64,000 bases of DNA from Rhododendron vialii (Eukaryota; Streptophyta; Magnoliopsida; Ericales; Ericaceae): NCBI RefSeq assembly GCF_030253575.1, contig NC_080562.1, forward strand, positions 40,959,852-41,023,851, in the 5' to 3' direction. Shown here piece after piece: positions 35,770-48,183 of the stretch. The position numbers and the translations under genes are program-made. The notes under the pieces were generated by a model. It searched no databases and was not told where the DNA came from. It worked only from the letters and a program-made list of their open reading frames with translations. Each line of letters starts with the position of its first letter. Within the stretch, counting starts at the first letter, position 1.

Positions 35770-36650
35770 TTATCTTGGAAATAATGGTACAAAGATTAAA
35801 TGGGACAAAGGCACGACGCCATCACAATGGGACTCGTGCATACCAACGACGTTGGCACTCATGCACCCGACAATTAGCCACTTCAACTTCATTATCCACA
35901 CAAACCCCACTGCTTGATCAGGGAATTGAAGATAACCTCACATGACTGGCCCAAGGTAATACCCCAAATCAAACCCTCCTACTTGGCTCTATTGATCGAA
36001 TTAGCATAGTAAGGCCTTTAAGCTGCAATTATAAAACAAGAAAACTTAGGGAGCACCAGCTTCAATCTTCTTGCAAGAATTAGCCAAGATCTTGTAGACA
36101 CAACCCACCAAGCTAAATAGGTCTGTAATCACTCAGGCTAGCAGGATTTTCCGCCTTTGGAATCAATGACATTACTGTTTGACCCTTGGCCAACTTACAA
36201 TTGGAGTGGAATTCCCTGAAAAGCTGCATTATAGCTATCCTCTTTCATGAATGGCAACATTGCTTAATGCAAACGAGGTTAAACTGATCCTAGTATCCAC
36301 CCAGTTTTAAGCCTTCCATATTACAGTCAATGGTCTCAGGAAAATTTTCTGGAAAAAACGTTCTATGTTTTCAATCTTCCAAGAACATATTAGAAAAATG
36401 ATTAAGCCCACCCGACTTGATAAGATTAGGATTTTTCCCATTGACCTCAATAGATGTCATCCAGTTCCTCCGCCGTCTGGGACTCCAATGAACGACTTTT
36501 TTTTCGGTGTTGTAATCACCTTTGAGACTCCATTGCAGTCTAGATTTCTGCAACCATGACCGTTTCAAAACACTGCTAAGCTTCCTGAATTGTTTTCAAG
36601 CCACTTTCCTTCTCTCCAAATCAACTACTGCATCCACAGGGCTAGTCTCG
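35770..36650 (-). mobile_element. LINE (L1-like) fragment, dead
   Basis: Minus-strand translation gives typical plant L1 phrases: SRLQWSLKGD, HWSPRRRRNWMTSIEVNGK and GGLNHFSNMFLED (about 36370-36560), then TVMSLIPKAENPASLSDYRPI (about 36100-36180), the region before reverse transcriptase. Several stops and frameshifts separate these. The 5' end and most of the RT domain are missing. Confidence 0.75.
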
Positions 36651-36703
36651 GCTTTCAAGTCCAACTCTTCAATTAGTTTCTACGCAGCTTCAATTTGATT
36701 AAC

Positions 36704-36901
36704 CTCGACGGGTTCGGCCAAGTGGGTATGAGAAAGCTAATAAATATTCGTTCTCCATGAGATTTACATTTTTGAACCCCACAAAGGCCAAACATTCTGA
36801 ATTTTGGAGCCACTAGAGGATTTGTCCGGTAGTTTACTCCAGGTTCTAAAATTAGTTGAGGTGCACACAAGTTGGCCAGAGCACCCGGTTATAAAAAGAA
36901 A
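36704..36901 (+). mobile_element. SINE with an 18-bp target duplication
   Basis: The duplication AGCTTCAATTTGATTAAC (36686-36703) recurs as AGCTTCAATTTAATTAAC (36902-36919), one mismatch. The body ends AGCACCCGGTTATAAAAAGA. It contains TTAGTTGAGGTGCACACAAG, shared with the partial copies at 780-925, 17984-18062 and 40578-40615. This is the best-preserved SINE here; the 5' promoter boxes are weak. Confidence 0.8.
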
Positions 36902-36919
36902 AGCTTCAATTTAATTAAC

Positions 36920-37352
36920 AACTTCCAGACTTCCTACAAGGTCGATCGCTGAAATCGCTCAGCCCTCTATCCCTACAGCCTGTCTCTCCCCAATACATTT
37001 GACTTCGTTACAATCAGTACCCCGGCCCAAACACCAAGGCGAAGAAAAAGAAGCTCTCAAATTGATAAGGATCTATAAACCATATTTTTCCTGAGGTGTA
37101 ATATAAAACAGAAAATGGCGTACGCCAAGCCCTCACACATTGTCACCTTATTTTACGACAGCAGAAGAAAGAGCTTCTATCGGCAGGGAACGGGACCGTG
37201 ATTCTGAACGGGAACAGACAATATGGACAAAAGGACGAATAAATTACGTGCTCGATCGCAGACTGAAATTTCTAATTGTGTGATTTTCCCTTGCATACGT
37301 CTGGCTTCTTTTCACTTTATTTCTCAATCAATACTTGGACAGTAGTAATAGA

Positions 37353-37395
<43 letters not shown>

Positions 37396-37599
37396 AACCC
37401 AGTGATATTAGCAAAACATGAATTGGCTTATTTTTAGTAACTGACTTTAATTATGTCTCCATTTACATTTAGATTCATGGTATTATATATGATAAACCAA
37501 AGCACTTGCACATGAAAAACATGCATAACAAAGTTAACACAATATGTGACAGCCGATCGAGAGGTATTGGTAGAAGACTAGAAGCATGCGATTAGAGAA

Positions 37600-37641
<42 letters not shown>
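36920..37641. other. Intergenic DNA with GA and CT microsatellites
   Basis: A GA run lies at about 37357-37392 and a CT run at 37604-37643. The rest shows no gene or element. Confidence 0.6.
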
Positions 37642-37644
<3 letters not shown>

Positions 37645-37857
37645 ATTATTTCCTCCAATTGGAAGGTGAACAATAGCATCAGCTAAAACGTCAGCCTCAA
37701 TTGCAGCTTGATCAGTTGTAACTTCAAGAGAAGCTGCCAGACTTGCAACTGCAGTTAGATATCATCAGTAGTATATAGGTTGAGCTCCAACTCCAATGCA
37801 AACAAGAGCACCAAAAAGCACAAGAAGAAGAAGAAGAAATTTACAAGAAGTACTCAT
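37642..37857 (-). pseudogene. Small secreted peptide gene, apparently broken
   Basis: Reading down from ATG 37857 gives MSTSCKFLLLLLVLFGALVC then IGVGAQPIYY: a strong signal peptide with an Ala-Gln cleavage site. Two adjacent stops (TGA TGA) follow, after which the same frame continues as LTAVASLAASLEVTTDQAAIEADVLADAIVHLPIGGNN and a final TAG at 37642. The total is 72 codons. The continued frame suggests a former small secreted protein of about 70 residues. An intron across the stops is possible only if very short (about 63 nt), which is below the usual plant minimum. I do not recognise the family. Confidence 0.5.
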
Positions 37858-38340
37858 GTTTCGCTAGTACTAGTAGTTAACAACTCTCAAGATAATCAGT
37901 ACGTTCTTAACGACTAGTACTCTAGGAATATTGGAGAATTGGTTTACTCCGTTCCTTTCAGAATAATTTATTACGAAAACTCGTGTACGTCTTGTTTTGA
38001 ATAAACCAAAGAAAGCGCTTTCGCAGATGTTAATTTTAATTTTCTCGCAACGAATTATAGACCTCAATTGTGCGAATTGAAAAGCTTCATCTGATTTTTA
38101 TCCTAGAGTGATTTATTTTTTAGTCCAAAACATAACACAATTTTTTACGATAGACTTTCGATGAGATCAGTATGAACAAATAGATAACATTACATGTTGC
38201 AATTCATTCAAGTTGTTCTCTGACAAAAATATGTATGGAGCTGAGCTGTCAATAGCTAGGCTGCAGCTGAATTATTCCTTCACGAGTCATCCCCGGGATG
38301 GAACGTATAAGTCAACTTGTGTTAGAAACAAAATATTGGT

Positions 38341-38900
38341 TCATTGTTCAAGCCAAAGTTCTGAATACTATACCGATTAGAGTATCGGATTTTTTATTGG
38401 TACTGTACATACCGGTACCAGTGAGATAACGAGTACCGTTTCAGATTTATCGCTATTAGTGTTATTTTCCCTTTTAAAAGAATTTATTAGTATAATATAT
38501 ACCTTTATCAAAAGAAAATAAAAAGTAGACTGCTATTTGTTTAGTATAATGTACACCTTTATTAAAAGAAAATAAAATGTAGACTGATACTTGTCCGGTA
38601 CTAGAAGAAAAAAAAAATTTATAAGTAATTTGGTCAGTCCGATTTTGGTCGGTACAGATTGGTATTTGAGCCGGAACGAAATTAAAGGCATAGGACACTA
38701 CATTTGGACAATACCAGTACATACTGGCTGGTATGGTACAAGATTCAAAACCTTGATTTACACAACTAATGCTATTGACTAGCGTACTGGTCAATAGCAT
38801 TAGTTGAGCCAATGCACCAATATATAGATGAAAAAGATTTTCTTTCTACAAACGCATTGGCCAATGATTAATCCCTTTGTTCTTTTACTTCTTACAGCTT
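38341..38900. repeat. Dispersed GGTAC-rich repeat, copy 1
   Basis: The stretch from TTGTCCGGTACTAGAAG to ATGAAAAAGATTTTCTTTCT is matched by 40879-41160. Both have CGGTAC-like motifs, ATTTGAGCCGGAACGAAATT-type sequence and CAATAGCATTAGTTG. It is probably an unclassified DNA transposon. Confidence 0.7.
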
Positions 38901-39139
38901 TGCTTTGATGAAGAAGATGTTCATCTATAAACGCATCGGCTTATAATTCTTCCGTTTTGCTCCGTTGCGAATAGTCGTGCTATTTTTTGAATTAACAAAC
39001 AATAAAGGCGATCTCGTGTATAATTTTTCAATTCATTTGTACCGAATTAAAGAGATCAATTAGTTCTTTAATTTAGAGTGAAAAAAAATTGGAACATTGT
39101 ATACACAATTAATTTATTTTTCAATTACCAAATTAAACC

Positions 39140-40260
39140 GAGCATTATGTCCCTTACTTGGGGTCGGCTACATGCATCATTTTCCTCCATTGAGCTTTGT
39201 CAATTACTACTTGCTCACATAAATCTACTATACTCGTATCGTTGCGTACCACAGCATCTAATGTCAATTTAGGTCTACCCCTCCCAGTAGCATTGCTACC
39301 CAAAACTATTATATCCGCTCTCTTAACTACTGCATCTCCTGGTCTACAGTAAACATGTCCAAACCACCTTAGCCTATTTTCCCTCAACTTCTCTTTTATG
39401 GGTGCTACACCTACCATCTCATGAACCGTTTCATTTCTAATCCTGTCTCGTCTAGTCTTACCATACATCCACCTCAACATTCTCATTTCTGTTACACTCA
39501 TCTTGTTCAGATGTTGTTTCTTAATAGGCCAACATTCTATCCCGTAAAGCATCGCTGGTCTGATGGCAATTTTATAAAAAAAAATCTTCAATTTTATAGG
39601 TACCATCTTGTCACACAGTATACCAGTAGCGCTTCTCCACTTGAGCTACCCCACTTGGATCCTATGTGTCACATCATCAGCAATCTCCCCATCTCTACTA
39701 ATAATTGAGCCTAAGTACCTAAAATGATCACACTTAGGTATCTTCTAGTCTTGGATCATCACTCTTTTTTCGTGCGAACTGCTGATACCACTAAACTTGC
39801 ACATCATATACTCAGTTTTACTCTTACTTATCCGAAAACCCTTTGACTCTAATGCTTCACTCCAAATTTCTAGTTTTGTGTTAACACTTATAACGGTTTC
39901 ATCTACGAAGACAATATCATCTACAAATATCATACACCATGGGATATCCTCCTGAAATTGTCTAGTCAATTCATCCATAATTAAGGCAAAAAGGTACGGG
40001 TTTAAGGCTGACCCATGATGCAATCCTATAGTGATTGAAAATTCACTTGTTTCCCCTACTGGTGATCGAATGGTAGTGACAACATCTTCATACATGTCTC
40101 TATAATCACCTCGATATACCCTTTGGTCATTCTCTTTCTCTCCAAAACCCACTATATGATGTCTCTAGGCACCCTATCATAAGCCTTTCTAAGTCTATGA
40201 AAACTATATAGAGATCATTTTTCTTTGCTCTGTATTTTTCTACCATTCTCCTGAATAAAT
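39140..40260 (-). mobile_element. RTE-type LINE, 5'-truncated, with in-frame stops
   Basis: Minus-strand translation gives the end of an RTE reverse transcriptase: GLHHGSALNPYLFALIMDEL, FVDDIVFVDE (the YADD-type catalytic site) and then the conserved C-terminal tail LRWMYGKTRRDRIRNE, RWFGHVYCRP and RGRPKLTLDAV. The frame is the same from about 40152 to 39154, broken only by nonsense codons near 39745 and 39650. The 5' part is absent. LINE and RTE family are clear; the copy is inactive. Confidence 0.88.
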
Positions 40261-40331
40261 AGATAGCTTACGTGTTTATTTTTCAATTAAAAAATAAAAT
40301 TGATGAAAAGAGGTGTTATTTTTAAATTAGT

Positions 40332-40578
40332 TGAACAACTCGAAATAAGTAGTGAAAGGATCTTAAAAAGATGATCATGGAATGCAGTTATCATTTACAG
40401 AAAGACGGGAAGACAAGCCATAGTAGATAGTGAATTAAACATGCCCCTATGGGCTATATATGGTTCTGAAGAAAAATGATTTAGCCAAGGAGTACGTTTG
40501 ATACAACCTGCATTCGATCACCAATCTATCTCGTTCAACTGATTCATCAAAACGCAACTAGTTATGCTATATATCAAA
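40332..40578. repeat. Duplicate of the FAX gene 3' flank
   Basis: TAGTTGAACAACTCGAAATA through CAACTAGTTATGCTATATAT is repeated at 42465-42668 with few changes; a 45-bp segment is present only here. The copy ends abruptly at a SINE tail (40578-40615). Confidence 0.85.
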
Positions 40579-40878
40579 TGCGCGCAAGTTGGCCCGAGCA
40601 CCCGGTTATAAAAAGAAAAGCTTCGATTTAATTAGTCTCGCATCCAAAATTAGATTTACTCCCACTGCTTTCAAGTGAGCTTTCATTTCAATCCTTTAAA
40701 TTTCTTCAATAACTTCTATCCAGCCCACCCATCAATGATAAGATCGTCCCAAACCTTATGAGCGCCTGCTTAAAGAACATAGGATTCAGGAATTAAAACA
40801 ACTTATTAGAAGGTTTTGGACCGCAGTCCCCCTCATCTTCCCTCAACTCAACTGTATATATTTAGGACAATGTAGTCT

Positions 40879-41160
40879 GGTATTTGTCCGGTATTAAAAG
40901 GAAAAAAAAAAAATTTAAAAATAGTCTGGTACAGTTTGATACAGGTCGGTATTTGAGCCAGAACGAAATTAGAGACGTAAGGTACCGGATTTGGGCAATA
41001 CCATTACATATCGGTCGATACAGTACTGTACGGAATTCAAAACATTGGTGCATGCAACTAGTGCTAATATGACTAGCGCACTGGCTCAATAGCATTAGTT
41101 GCGCCAATGCCAATGTATAGATGAAAAAGATTTTCTTCTACAAACGCCTTGGCCTACGTA
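40879..41160. repeat. Dispersed GGTAC-rich repeat, copy 2
   Basis: It matches copy 1 (38590-38890) over nearly its whole length, including ATTTGAGCCAGAACGAAATT and GATGAAAAAGATTTTCTTCT. A third, more diverged piece lies at about 41590-41750. Confidence 0.75.
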
Positions 41161-41842
41161 CCGGTATGGGTGTATATCTCATTACTGCTCTGGATTGACC
41201 ATAACCAATATTTTATATAGTTTTATGCTTTGTTCGGATTGGTGTTTGAATTTTTTTTTTTGAAAAATAGTAGGGGCAATAAGTGGAGAGAAATAAAGAG
41301 AGAAATGTTGAAAGTAGGAGGAATTTAGGGAGAATTGTTTGAAAAATTCTTTTTGAATTGTAAAGAGAACATGGCATTAATATATGTACAAAAAACCAAA
41401 AAAACTCAAATGAGAGGTATAAAATAAATTCTACTCCGTAACACTTTGATATAAGTTAAAATTACTCCCAATATCAAATTAAGATGATTAATATATTAAA
41501 GACTCTAAGTTTTGTTGAGTATCTTAAATTTCAAGCATTTTTTAAGCAAAAGAAAAAAAACCAATTCTTTTTTGTCTCAGCCAAGATTCTAGTGCAAGTC
41601 GGGTATCGTTCGGTACAGGCCGATACGCCCGGTATCGACCAATACAGGCCGTCATTTGGGGTGGTACAGAACACCTACTTATGTGTGCCGTTTTATGTCC
41701 GGTGCAATACGTACTGGCCAATAATAGTACGGAATTGACAACATTGGTTGCGAATAGTTGTGGCATTTTTTGAATTAACTAAAAAAAGGGCTCTCATGTA
41801 TAATTTTTCAATTCTTTTGTCCTGAAATAACAAGATCAATTA

Positions 41843-42020
41843 GACTCCGTTCATTTTGGTATTTTGAATTTATAGGTAATGAGAGTGTAAAGAGAAATAA
41901 AGTAATAATTAAAAATAATAATAATTGAAGAGAGATAGAGAGAAAAATGAGAGAGTAATAATTGGATAGAAGTAAGACAATGATTAGAATTCAAAATCCA
42001 AAACTTAAACGAACGGGGTC
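41843..42020. mobile_element. Tourist-like MITE, 178 bp
   Basis: Ends GACTCCGTTCATTTTGG and the reversed right end GACCCCGTTCGTTTAAG match with a few changes. TTA flanks both sides (41840-41842 and 42021-42023). Confidence 0.8.
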
Positions 42021-42307
42021 TTAGTTCTTTAATTTGGCATGAAAAAAATTGGAACATTGTTCACACAAGTGATTCATTTTTTAATTAAAAAATAACACCA
42101 ATTTTCTTGATGAACAACTAGATACTTATCAGATAAAAGGTTCCTGGTCTGGAGAATTAACCAATAACGGCATATCTATATATACAGCAGACATTATAAT
42201 TGGAAAAATGCTACATGAACACTTGAAATGCAGTACCATGCAAGAAGTCTCTGTGTCCTAGTAAAAAAGCCCCTAAAACCACTTAATCAGATATGGTCCT
42301 TCCTAAA

Positions 42308-42420
42308 ACAGCCATGTCCTTCCCCTTTTTCCCGCGAGGGGCTGCGGAACACCAGGAAAACAGCCATGTCCTTCCCCTTTTTTCCGGCGAGGGGCAGCGG
42401 AACACCAGGAAAACAGCCCC
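42308..42420. repeat. Tandem repeat, about 60-bp unit
   Basis: AAAACAGCCATGTCCTTCCC and GCGGAACACCAGGAAAACAG each occur twice. It lies just beyond the FAX gene 3' end. Confidence 0.85.
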
Positions 42421-42816
42421 TAAAACCACTTATATTTGCACTTTTGGATACGCATGATCACTTTAGTTGAACAACTCGAAATAACAAGTAGTGAAAGGAT
42501 CTTAAAAAGATGATCACGGAATGCAGTTATCATTTACAGAAAGACGCGAAGACAAGCCATAGTAGATAGTGAATTAATGATTTAGCCAAGGAGTCTGATA
42601 CAACCTGCATTCGATCACCAATCTCGTTCAACTGATTCATCAAAACGCAACTAGTTATGCTATATATCAGGTTCGTTACCTTCTGAAGCCAAATGTAACT
42701 CTTTCCACAATACTCTTTTAGCTCAGAACCTAAGCTATCCCAAAAAGCATAAAAAAAAATCTTAGACTGGTACATGCAGCGTGGAATTTGCATAAGAAAA
42801 CCAAATACAATAACCA

Positions 42817-45772
42817 TCACTCAGTCTTAGGAGGGATATGATTTCCGCCTGTGGCAATCTTGTAGAGATAAAATCCAGTCATGAGAGCACTGCAAGGAAA
42901 ATGAGACGAGAAGTGGTTGAGGAACTCTGTTAAATATCAATTTAGATGACAAGGCAAAAACAACTGTAAATTTGAGAGACTGCGACAGGTTAACAAACAA
43001 TCATGAGGGAAATATGCATAGCATGATCAAACACATCATCACCATTGGAAACCCTAGAATCGATTATAATAATACTAAAATTGCTGAAATGCTCTAGTCG
43101 GATCCACTACCAATAGCTTGCCATCCGCCTGTGTTCTCATAGGACCTTTTATTTGCGGCAAATTTACATGTTTTGACCGGAGAAAATCTGAACAATTAAT
43201 CAGATTCAAGTTTACTAGGAAAAACTTAACTAAGAGATGAACTTGAAATACACATGGTGACGGGTTTCCTTTTGTGTGGACATTCTAGTTACGATGGGAC
43301 AAAAGTTATCTGAACATCCACAATTGAGTTCTCGTGTAACATTTTATGAACTACCAAAATAAATCCTGAACATCCACAATTGAGTTCTCATGTAACATTT
43401 AATGAACTACCAAAATAAATCCTAACATGTTCAACAACGGTGAGAGTTTTACCAAAACTCTCTCCAATAAATACACCGCCGAACATGAAAATATCTCTCA
43501 TATTTTGGTATCAATGCACCACATCTTATCCACAGACAAAGCCTATTTCGCTACTATCAGTCCATCCTAAGCTATGTTGTCAGCAGTCTGTAAACAGCTT
43601 AAAATGAGAAATTATTTACTACAACAGTTAGAAACCAGGGCTCGTAACCTTTATCCCTAATGAAACTTCACTGAATTAGAAAGATCGAGTGGGTAGACAA
43701 CAAGTGCAGACTGCAAGAATTCCTTCAAACTAAGATTTGAGGAACACTTGGCCAATCCTTTTTGCTAAATTCAAAAGATTAAGCGGAAAACCATGATCAT
43801 GAGAAGAGTATTTGTGTCCTAGTTAAAAGGAAAAAAAAGAAAGACTCATAGCAACGTAAGGGAACAATCTTGTTAACAATCACTCAAAATATATGGAGCT
43901 GACACTGTCCCATCAGTGGCGGACCCAGGAATTTGATATTGTGGGGGCACCAATTTTTTTTGTAACCATAATATACCAGTTACAGTTAAGCACATTTACT
44001 CCAAAATAATTTTAGTATTCATGAAAAATTAACAATTTTAAAGTATATATGTATTTTAATAATCAGCTACTTGGGCAAACTTGCGTACCTCGACTATATG
44101 CGTTAAAACAAAATTATCACATGTTCATCATTTATTTTCCTATTATTAACTCTATGAGTACAAGTTTTGGGAACCAAAAGTATACAAATGCAATATACGG
44201 GTTCATATTCTATACCATACAAATGATCAGAGATGCTAGGGAAGTGGACCCACCTTGGTTAGGATTTTAGGGGGGAAAAAACAAAAACAAAAACACATAG
44301 CGCACAGGGGGTGACTCAAACTTGCCAACTCTTGCTTGAAGCCTCAACACCCTACCACTACACCAACAAATGACTACTTGCATACATTCAGACATATATA
44401 AAATATATACACAAAACCAACGATTTTTTTTTTTTTTAAAGAGCGTGGGGGCACGTGATCCCACGTGCCCCAAGGTGGGTCCGCCCATGTGTCCCATTAA
44501 TCGCATACTGGAAGTCTTGCCATCTTGTCTGAGTAACATGGGAATCAGTTACCACCCAAGAACCGTTTCATTTCCTACTAGTTGAGAACGCCATAAAAGC
44601 CTACCTCAAATCTTCTTAATTTTTCCCAGTTACAACAACTTAGATGGAAGGATTATGGTATGTTCATAAGAATCTTTAACCCACCTCATAAACAAAAGGA
44701 GGTGATTGAGTTTCTTAATAAACAAAACGCAGTGGTTCAGATATCCAACAAATAGGAAACCAACTCGAAAAGAAATATGATAAAGAAAGGGCACTAACAG
44801 TGCAAATCGAGTGCATTCTAGACTCTCGGAATATTTGGTAGAAGGTAAGGAAAATATGTATCGTAAAACTAAGTGCGATAGAACTCCCAACATGCAAATG
44901 AAAAGCAGAGAAACGGGCATGATTTCTCCTCCAGTACCTGATCCCAGCAACAACACCAGCTGGCATTATCTTAGAGGTTTGAGCATAGCGCTGACCCATG
45001 ACCAGTGTGAGTGTGGCAGCACAAGCTGAACAAAGTTACATAGATCAGTAAAATTATAATTTAATTTTAAATAGATTAAGATTGCAATGTGAAAATCTAG
45101 AATACCAGGTGCACATAAGTTGCGAAAGTGGAGATTATGATAAGCAGTATTGAGCACAACAGAATGATGAGTACCTCAATAAAAAGAACTAAATTTGACG
45201 TTTCTATGACCTTTTTCTTTTGTAACAAAGGCAAACCTTAGCCTCAGCATTGCTTTAAATCTTTCATCACAGTTGAAAAATATGGCTACGGCCTATAAGC
45301 AAGTCCTCAGTAAGTACAGTTGAGGAAAAAAATCATAAGTTTCACATACAAATTAGATTTGCTATTTCCAAGATATCCCAAGGCGAATCCCACGATAATT
45401 ATACATACAGTCATGCATAGATCCCCAATTCACCTACACCCTCACAATTACGAGCTCAAAAATACAAAAACACAAACAAATCTGCGATAGACTATGCAGG
45501 TAAATTAGATAACCAAGGGGTCACATAATTCTAGAGTACACTCAGAAACGTATAGACTTTTAAGAGGGCGGAGGACCAAAGTTGTTTGACCAACTCTACG
45601 ACACGGATGTAGGCACACTACAGAACCATGTTATGTATGTTTGATTTGTTTTCCTTAACTCTTTTTTTTTTTTTCTCCGAATGGGACCGTTCTTCCTATT
45701 GCAAAACACCACGAAACATCACCAGTTTTCTTCTCGCAAAGCATTAACTCTATCTGCTATTTATAAGAAACC

Positions 45773-45835
<63 letters not shown>

Positions 45836-46276
45836 GAACTACAAGGTCTCAACTCTGTTTTTTCAATTTCATTCATTAGGGATATTGGGATCTGAGACAA
45901 ACAAAGTCAAACACAGCCCAGCTACAAGATCCAAACTTTCTCTAATTGAACCATGATATGATGATAAGGTGATACGGTGATACCATAGCTAAATTACCAA
46001 AAAAGAACATCAATTATCCTCAAACAGAGCATCAACAGCTACGTACATATAAACATGCATACGTAATAGGCTTTTACCTGTCTCAAGAACCCAGGCTAAG
46101 TACGAGTTCTTCCGCTGGCCAAAAGCTTTGAGACTTAGGTAACCAGCTAGGACGAGCAGCAATCCAGTGCCTGCGCCTCCAGCCAAGGATGCTGTGCTCC
46201 CTTTACTGGCATAGCCCATGATTCCTCCGCATACAAGAATCAACCCATACGGGATCGTGAAGCAAAAATCATGCAT
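42817..46276 (-). CDS. FAX-type fatty acid exporter (TMEM14 family), short form, three exons
   Basis: Exons 46276-46078, 45025-44938 and 42889-42817 join (split codons ACA-GCT and ATC-AGT) to give 119 residues, the size of the short Arabidopsis members FAX5-7. It starts MHDFCFTIPYGLILVCGG, the family's usual start, so I prefer this ATG over one 57 nt upstream. Four hydrophobic segments follow, with the TMEM14 hallmarks GGAGTGLLLVLAGYLSLKAF and VMGQRYAQTSKIMPAGVVAG, ending FYLYKIATGGNHIPPKTE. Short members lack a plastid transit peptide and probably move fatty acids at the ER or other endomembranes; the long FAX1 acts at the plastid envelope. Intron 2 contains an hAT element and intron 1 a CT microsatellite. 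Confidence 0.9.
43914..44489. mobile_element. Non-autonomous hAT element in FAX intron 2
   Basis: It begins CAGTGGCGGACCCAGGA and ends TGGGTCCGCCCATG, with TGTCCCAT at 43906-43913 and 44490-44497. It belongs to the same broad end-type as 30067-30411. There is no transposase. Confidence 0.9.
45776..45834. repeat. CT microsatellite in FAX intron 1
   Basis: A pure CT run of almost 30 units. Confidence 0.9.
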
Positions 46277-46385
46277 TTTGACCAAGAGGGTATCTCTTGA
46301 ATCGAGTCTGGGATTAGGGTTTTCAGGGATCAAGAAGATGGGAATCTTTTTTAAGGGTCGAATTTGCAGGAGCCAAGAAAAGAAA

Positions 46386-46387
<2 letters not shown>

Positions 46388-46431
<44 letters not shown>
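46388..46431. repeat. GA microsatellite upstream of FAX
   Basis: On the minus strand it is a CT tract about 115 nt before the FAX start codon, so probably part of its leader. Confidence 0.85.
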
Positions 46432-46434
<3 letters not shown>

Positions 46435-47670
46435 AACTGTGTGGGATTGGGAAGAGGTCGGTGGCAGTGCTGTCAGAATTTCGCGTGTGTTTTACCCACT
46501 CCACGGCTCCGATTTTCGGTTGGTCCATCTCCAATCCGTTACCCATTTTCGCGTCAAAATTAAATTTATTTATTTATTGTCTATTTAAAGCATGTCCTAT
46601 CCTTTACTCGTACTTTATTTTATTTTAAGGTTTTAAATTTCAATATAAACTTCGTTTGATTCGAAGCACTGTAATAGACAATTAAAATTTAATTAAGGAT
46701 GTAGTTTATATATATACTTTAAGAGAGAAAATATAATCTTAAATCTTTTAAGAAAAAAATAACATTGCTTGAACTCAAGAAGTGAGTTGTAGTGCTGAAT
46801 AGGTAATACTACTTGAAAATTCAACTATTTGTAATTGTATATACTCCTATATATGAAAGTGGGTTTGTGGTTAAAAACTTAAAAAAATTTCCCAACATGA
46901 CGAGAACTTCATTGTATATTTTTTGATTGTGATCTGATTAAAACAAATCCGAAATTAGGATTTTGATTTTCACACTCCATTTTTTACTGATGGCGTTCCA
47001 CTTTGTTTATGAAGTTCTTAGTAACTTCACATTAAAAGTGGAGCGTGAAAATCAGTTCCCCGAAATTATCCCCCTTAAATTTACACTAAACAAATTTAAT
47101 TTGTCTGTATAACATCTCCGGCTTTTACCCAAAATTTTATCCATATTTCAGTAAAAATGTGTGCAAAAAATGTGTTTAAGTAGGAGCATCTCCAATGGCA
47201 AAATCCAATCTTTACCAAGAAAAAAAAGAGAGATGGCTTTCAAGGGAAACATGGTAAATAAGAGGGATAAGATTAGGACAGTGCTGCTATGTGTACATAT
47301 GAAATGTACATACCATGTACATTTAGATTTTATGGGGTCCACCTCAGATCACATATAGATTATTTGAACCGCCTATTGTTTTTAAATATTTTTTATGGAG
47401 CCTTGTAAAAAATCAGCTTAACCCGATGTCGATATTGACTTTTCCTGAATTTGTAGAGGTGAAACTAAGCAGTTAAATAATTTCGCCCCCACAAATTCAG
47501 AAAAAAACCTTACCGATTTCGAGTGGCTCCATAAGAAAATGTTTAAAAATAATGGGCAAAACTCTGAGAAATGAGTCTACTTTCGATATTCAAAAAAAAG
47601 AGTCTAAATAGCCGAAATACGCGCAGGACCGAACAACCCAACTGTTGGAACTAAAAAAGGGAATTTGAAC
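46432..47670. other. Intergenic DNA with a foldback repeat
   Basis: About 47363-47567 holds a hairpin: TTTTTATGGAGCC pairs with GGCTCCATAAGAAAA, and CTGAATTTGTAGAGG pairs with CCCCACAAATTCAG. The remainder is AT-rich with no gene. Confidence 0.55.
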
Positions 47671-47888
47671 TAGACCTGGGTGACAAGTGTGTCGGGTCGG
47701 GTTAGTCGGGGTCGTATCACAAACCACCCAACTCGAATCCAACCCATTTAAAATTCATGTTTCTCGAGTCTTGTCATTTTCGTGTTTTGTGTCAGAAATA
47801 CTCCATCCTAACCCGTAAACTTCGCGTCCTGTTTTGTGTCGTGTTATCGTGTCCGTTGCCTAAATCTATATAAAATTACAAATATACC

Positions 47889-47926
<38 letters not shown>

Positions 47927-48135
47927 CGTGTTAATGGGTGACACAGATTAGTAACCGTGTTGGTTATGTCAATTTCGTGTCTCGCGTGTTCAACCCGAAC
48001 CCGACCCATTTAGAATTCGTGTTCTCGAGTCGCGTCATTTTCGTATTTCGTGTCAGAAATGTTCAACTCTAACCCGCTAATTTCGTGTTTGATTCTTATC
48101 GTATTATCGTATTTCGCGTCCGTTGCCTAACTCTA
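47671..48135. mobile_element. Non-autonomous hAT element next to the DTW gene
   Basis: Ends TAGACCTGGGTGAC and (reversed) TAGAGTTAGGCAAC carry an 8-bp duplication ATTTGAAC / GTTTGAAC (47663-47670 and 48136-48143). It contains a TA run (about 47892-47924) and two similar halves built on CGTGTCAGAAAT. Its right edge is only 48 nt from the ATG at 48184. Confidence 0.8.
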
Positions 48136-48183
48136 GTTTGAACCCCTTTCCTATTACAAGTGCACAAATCTAAACCCAAACGT

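Noticed and set aside
39745-40152. Host reverse-transcriptase-like gene
   Set aside because: It is the RT core of a truncated RTE LINE, continuous with the RTE C-terminal tail downstream.
44630-44956. 108-codon hydrophobic frame on the minus strand
   Set aside because: It overlaps FAX exon 2 in another frame and runs into its intron. The TMEM14 frame explains the region.
45776-45834. Possible CRISPR-like or satellite array
   Set aside because: It is a simple dinucleotide run with no spacers.
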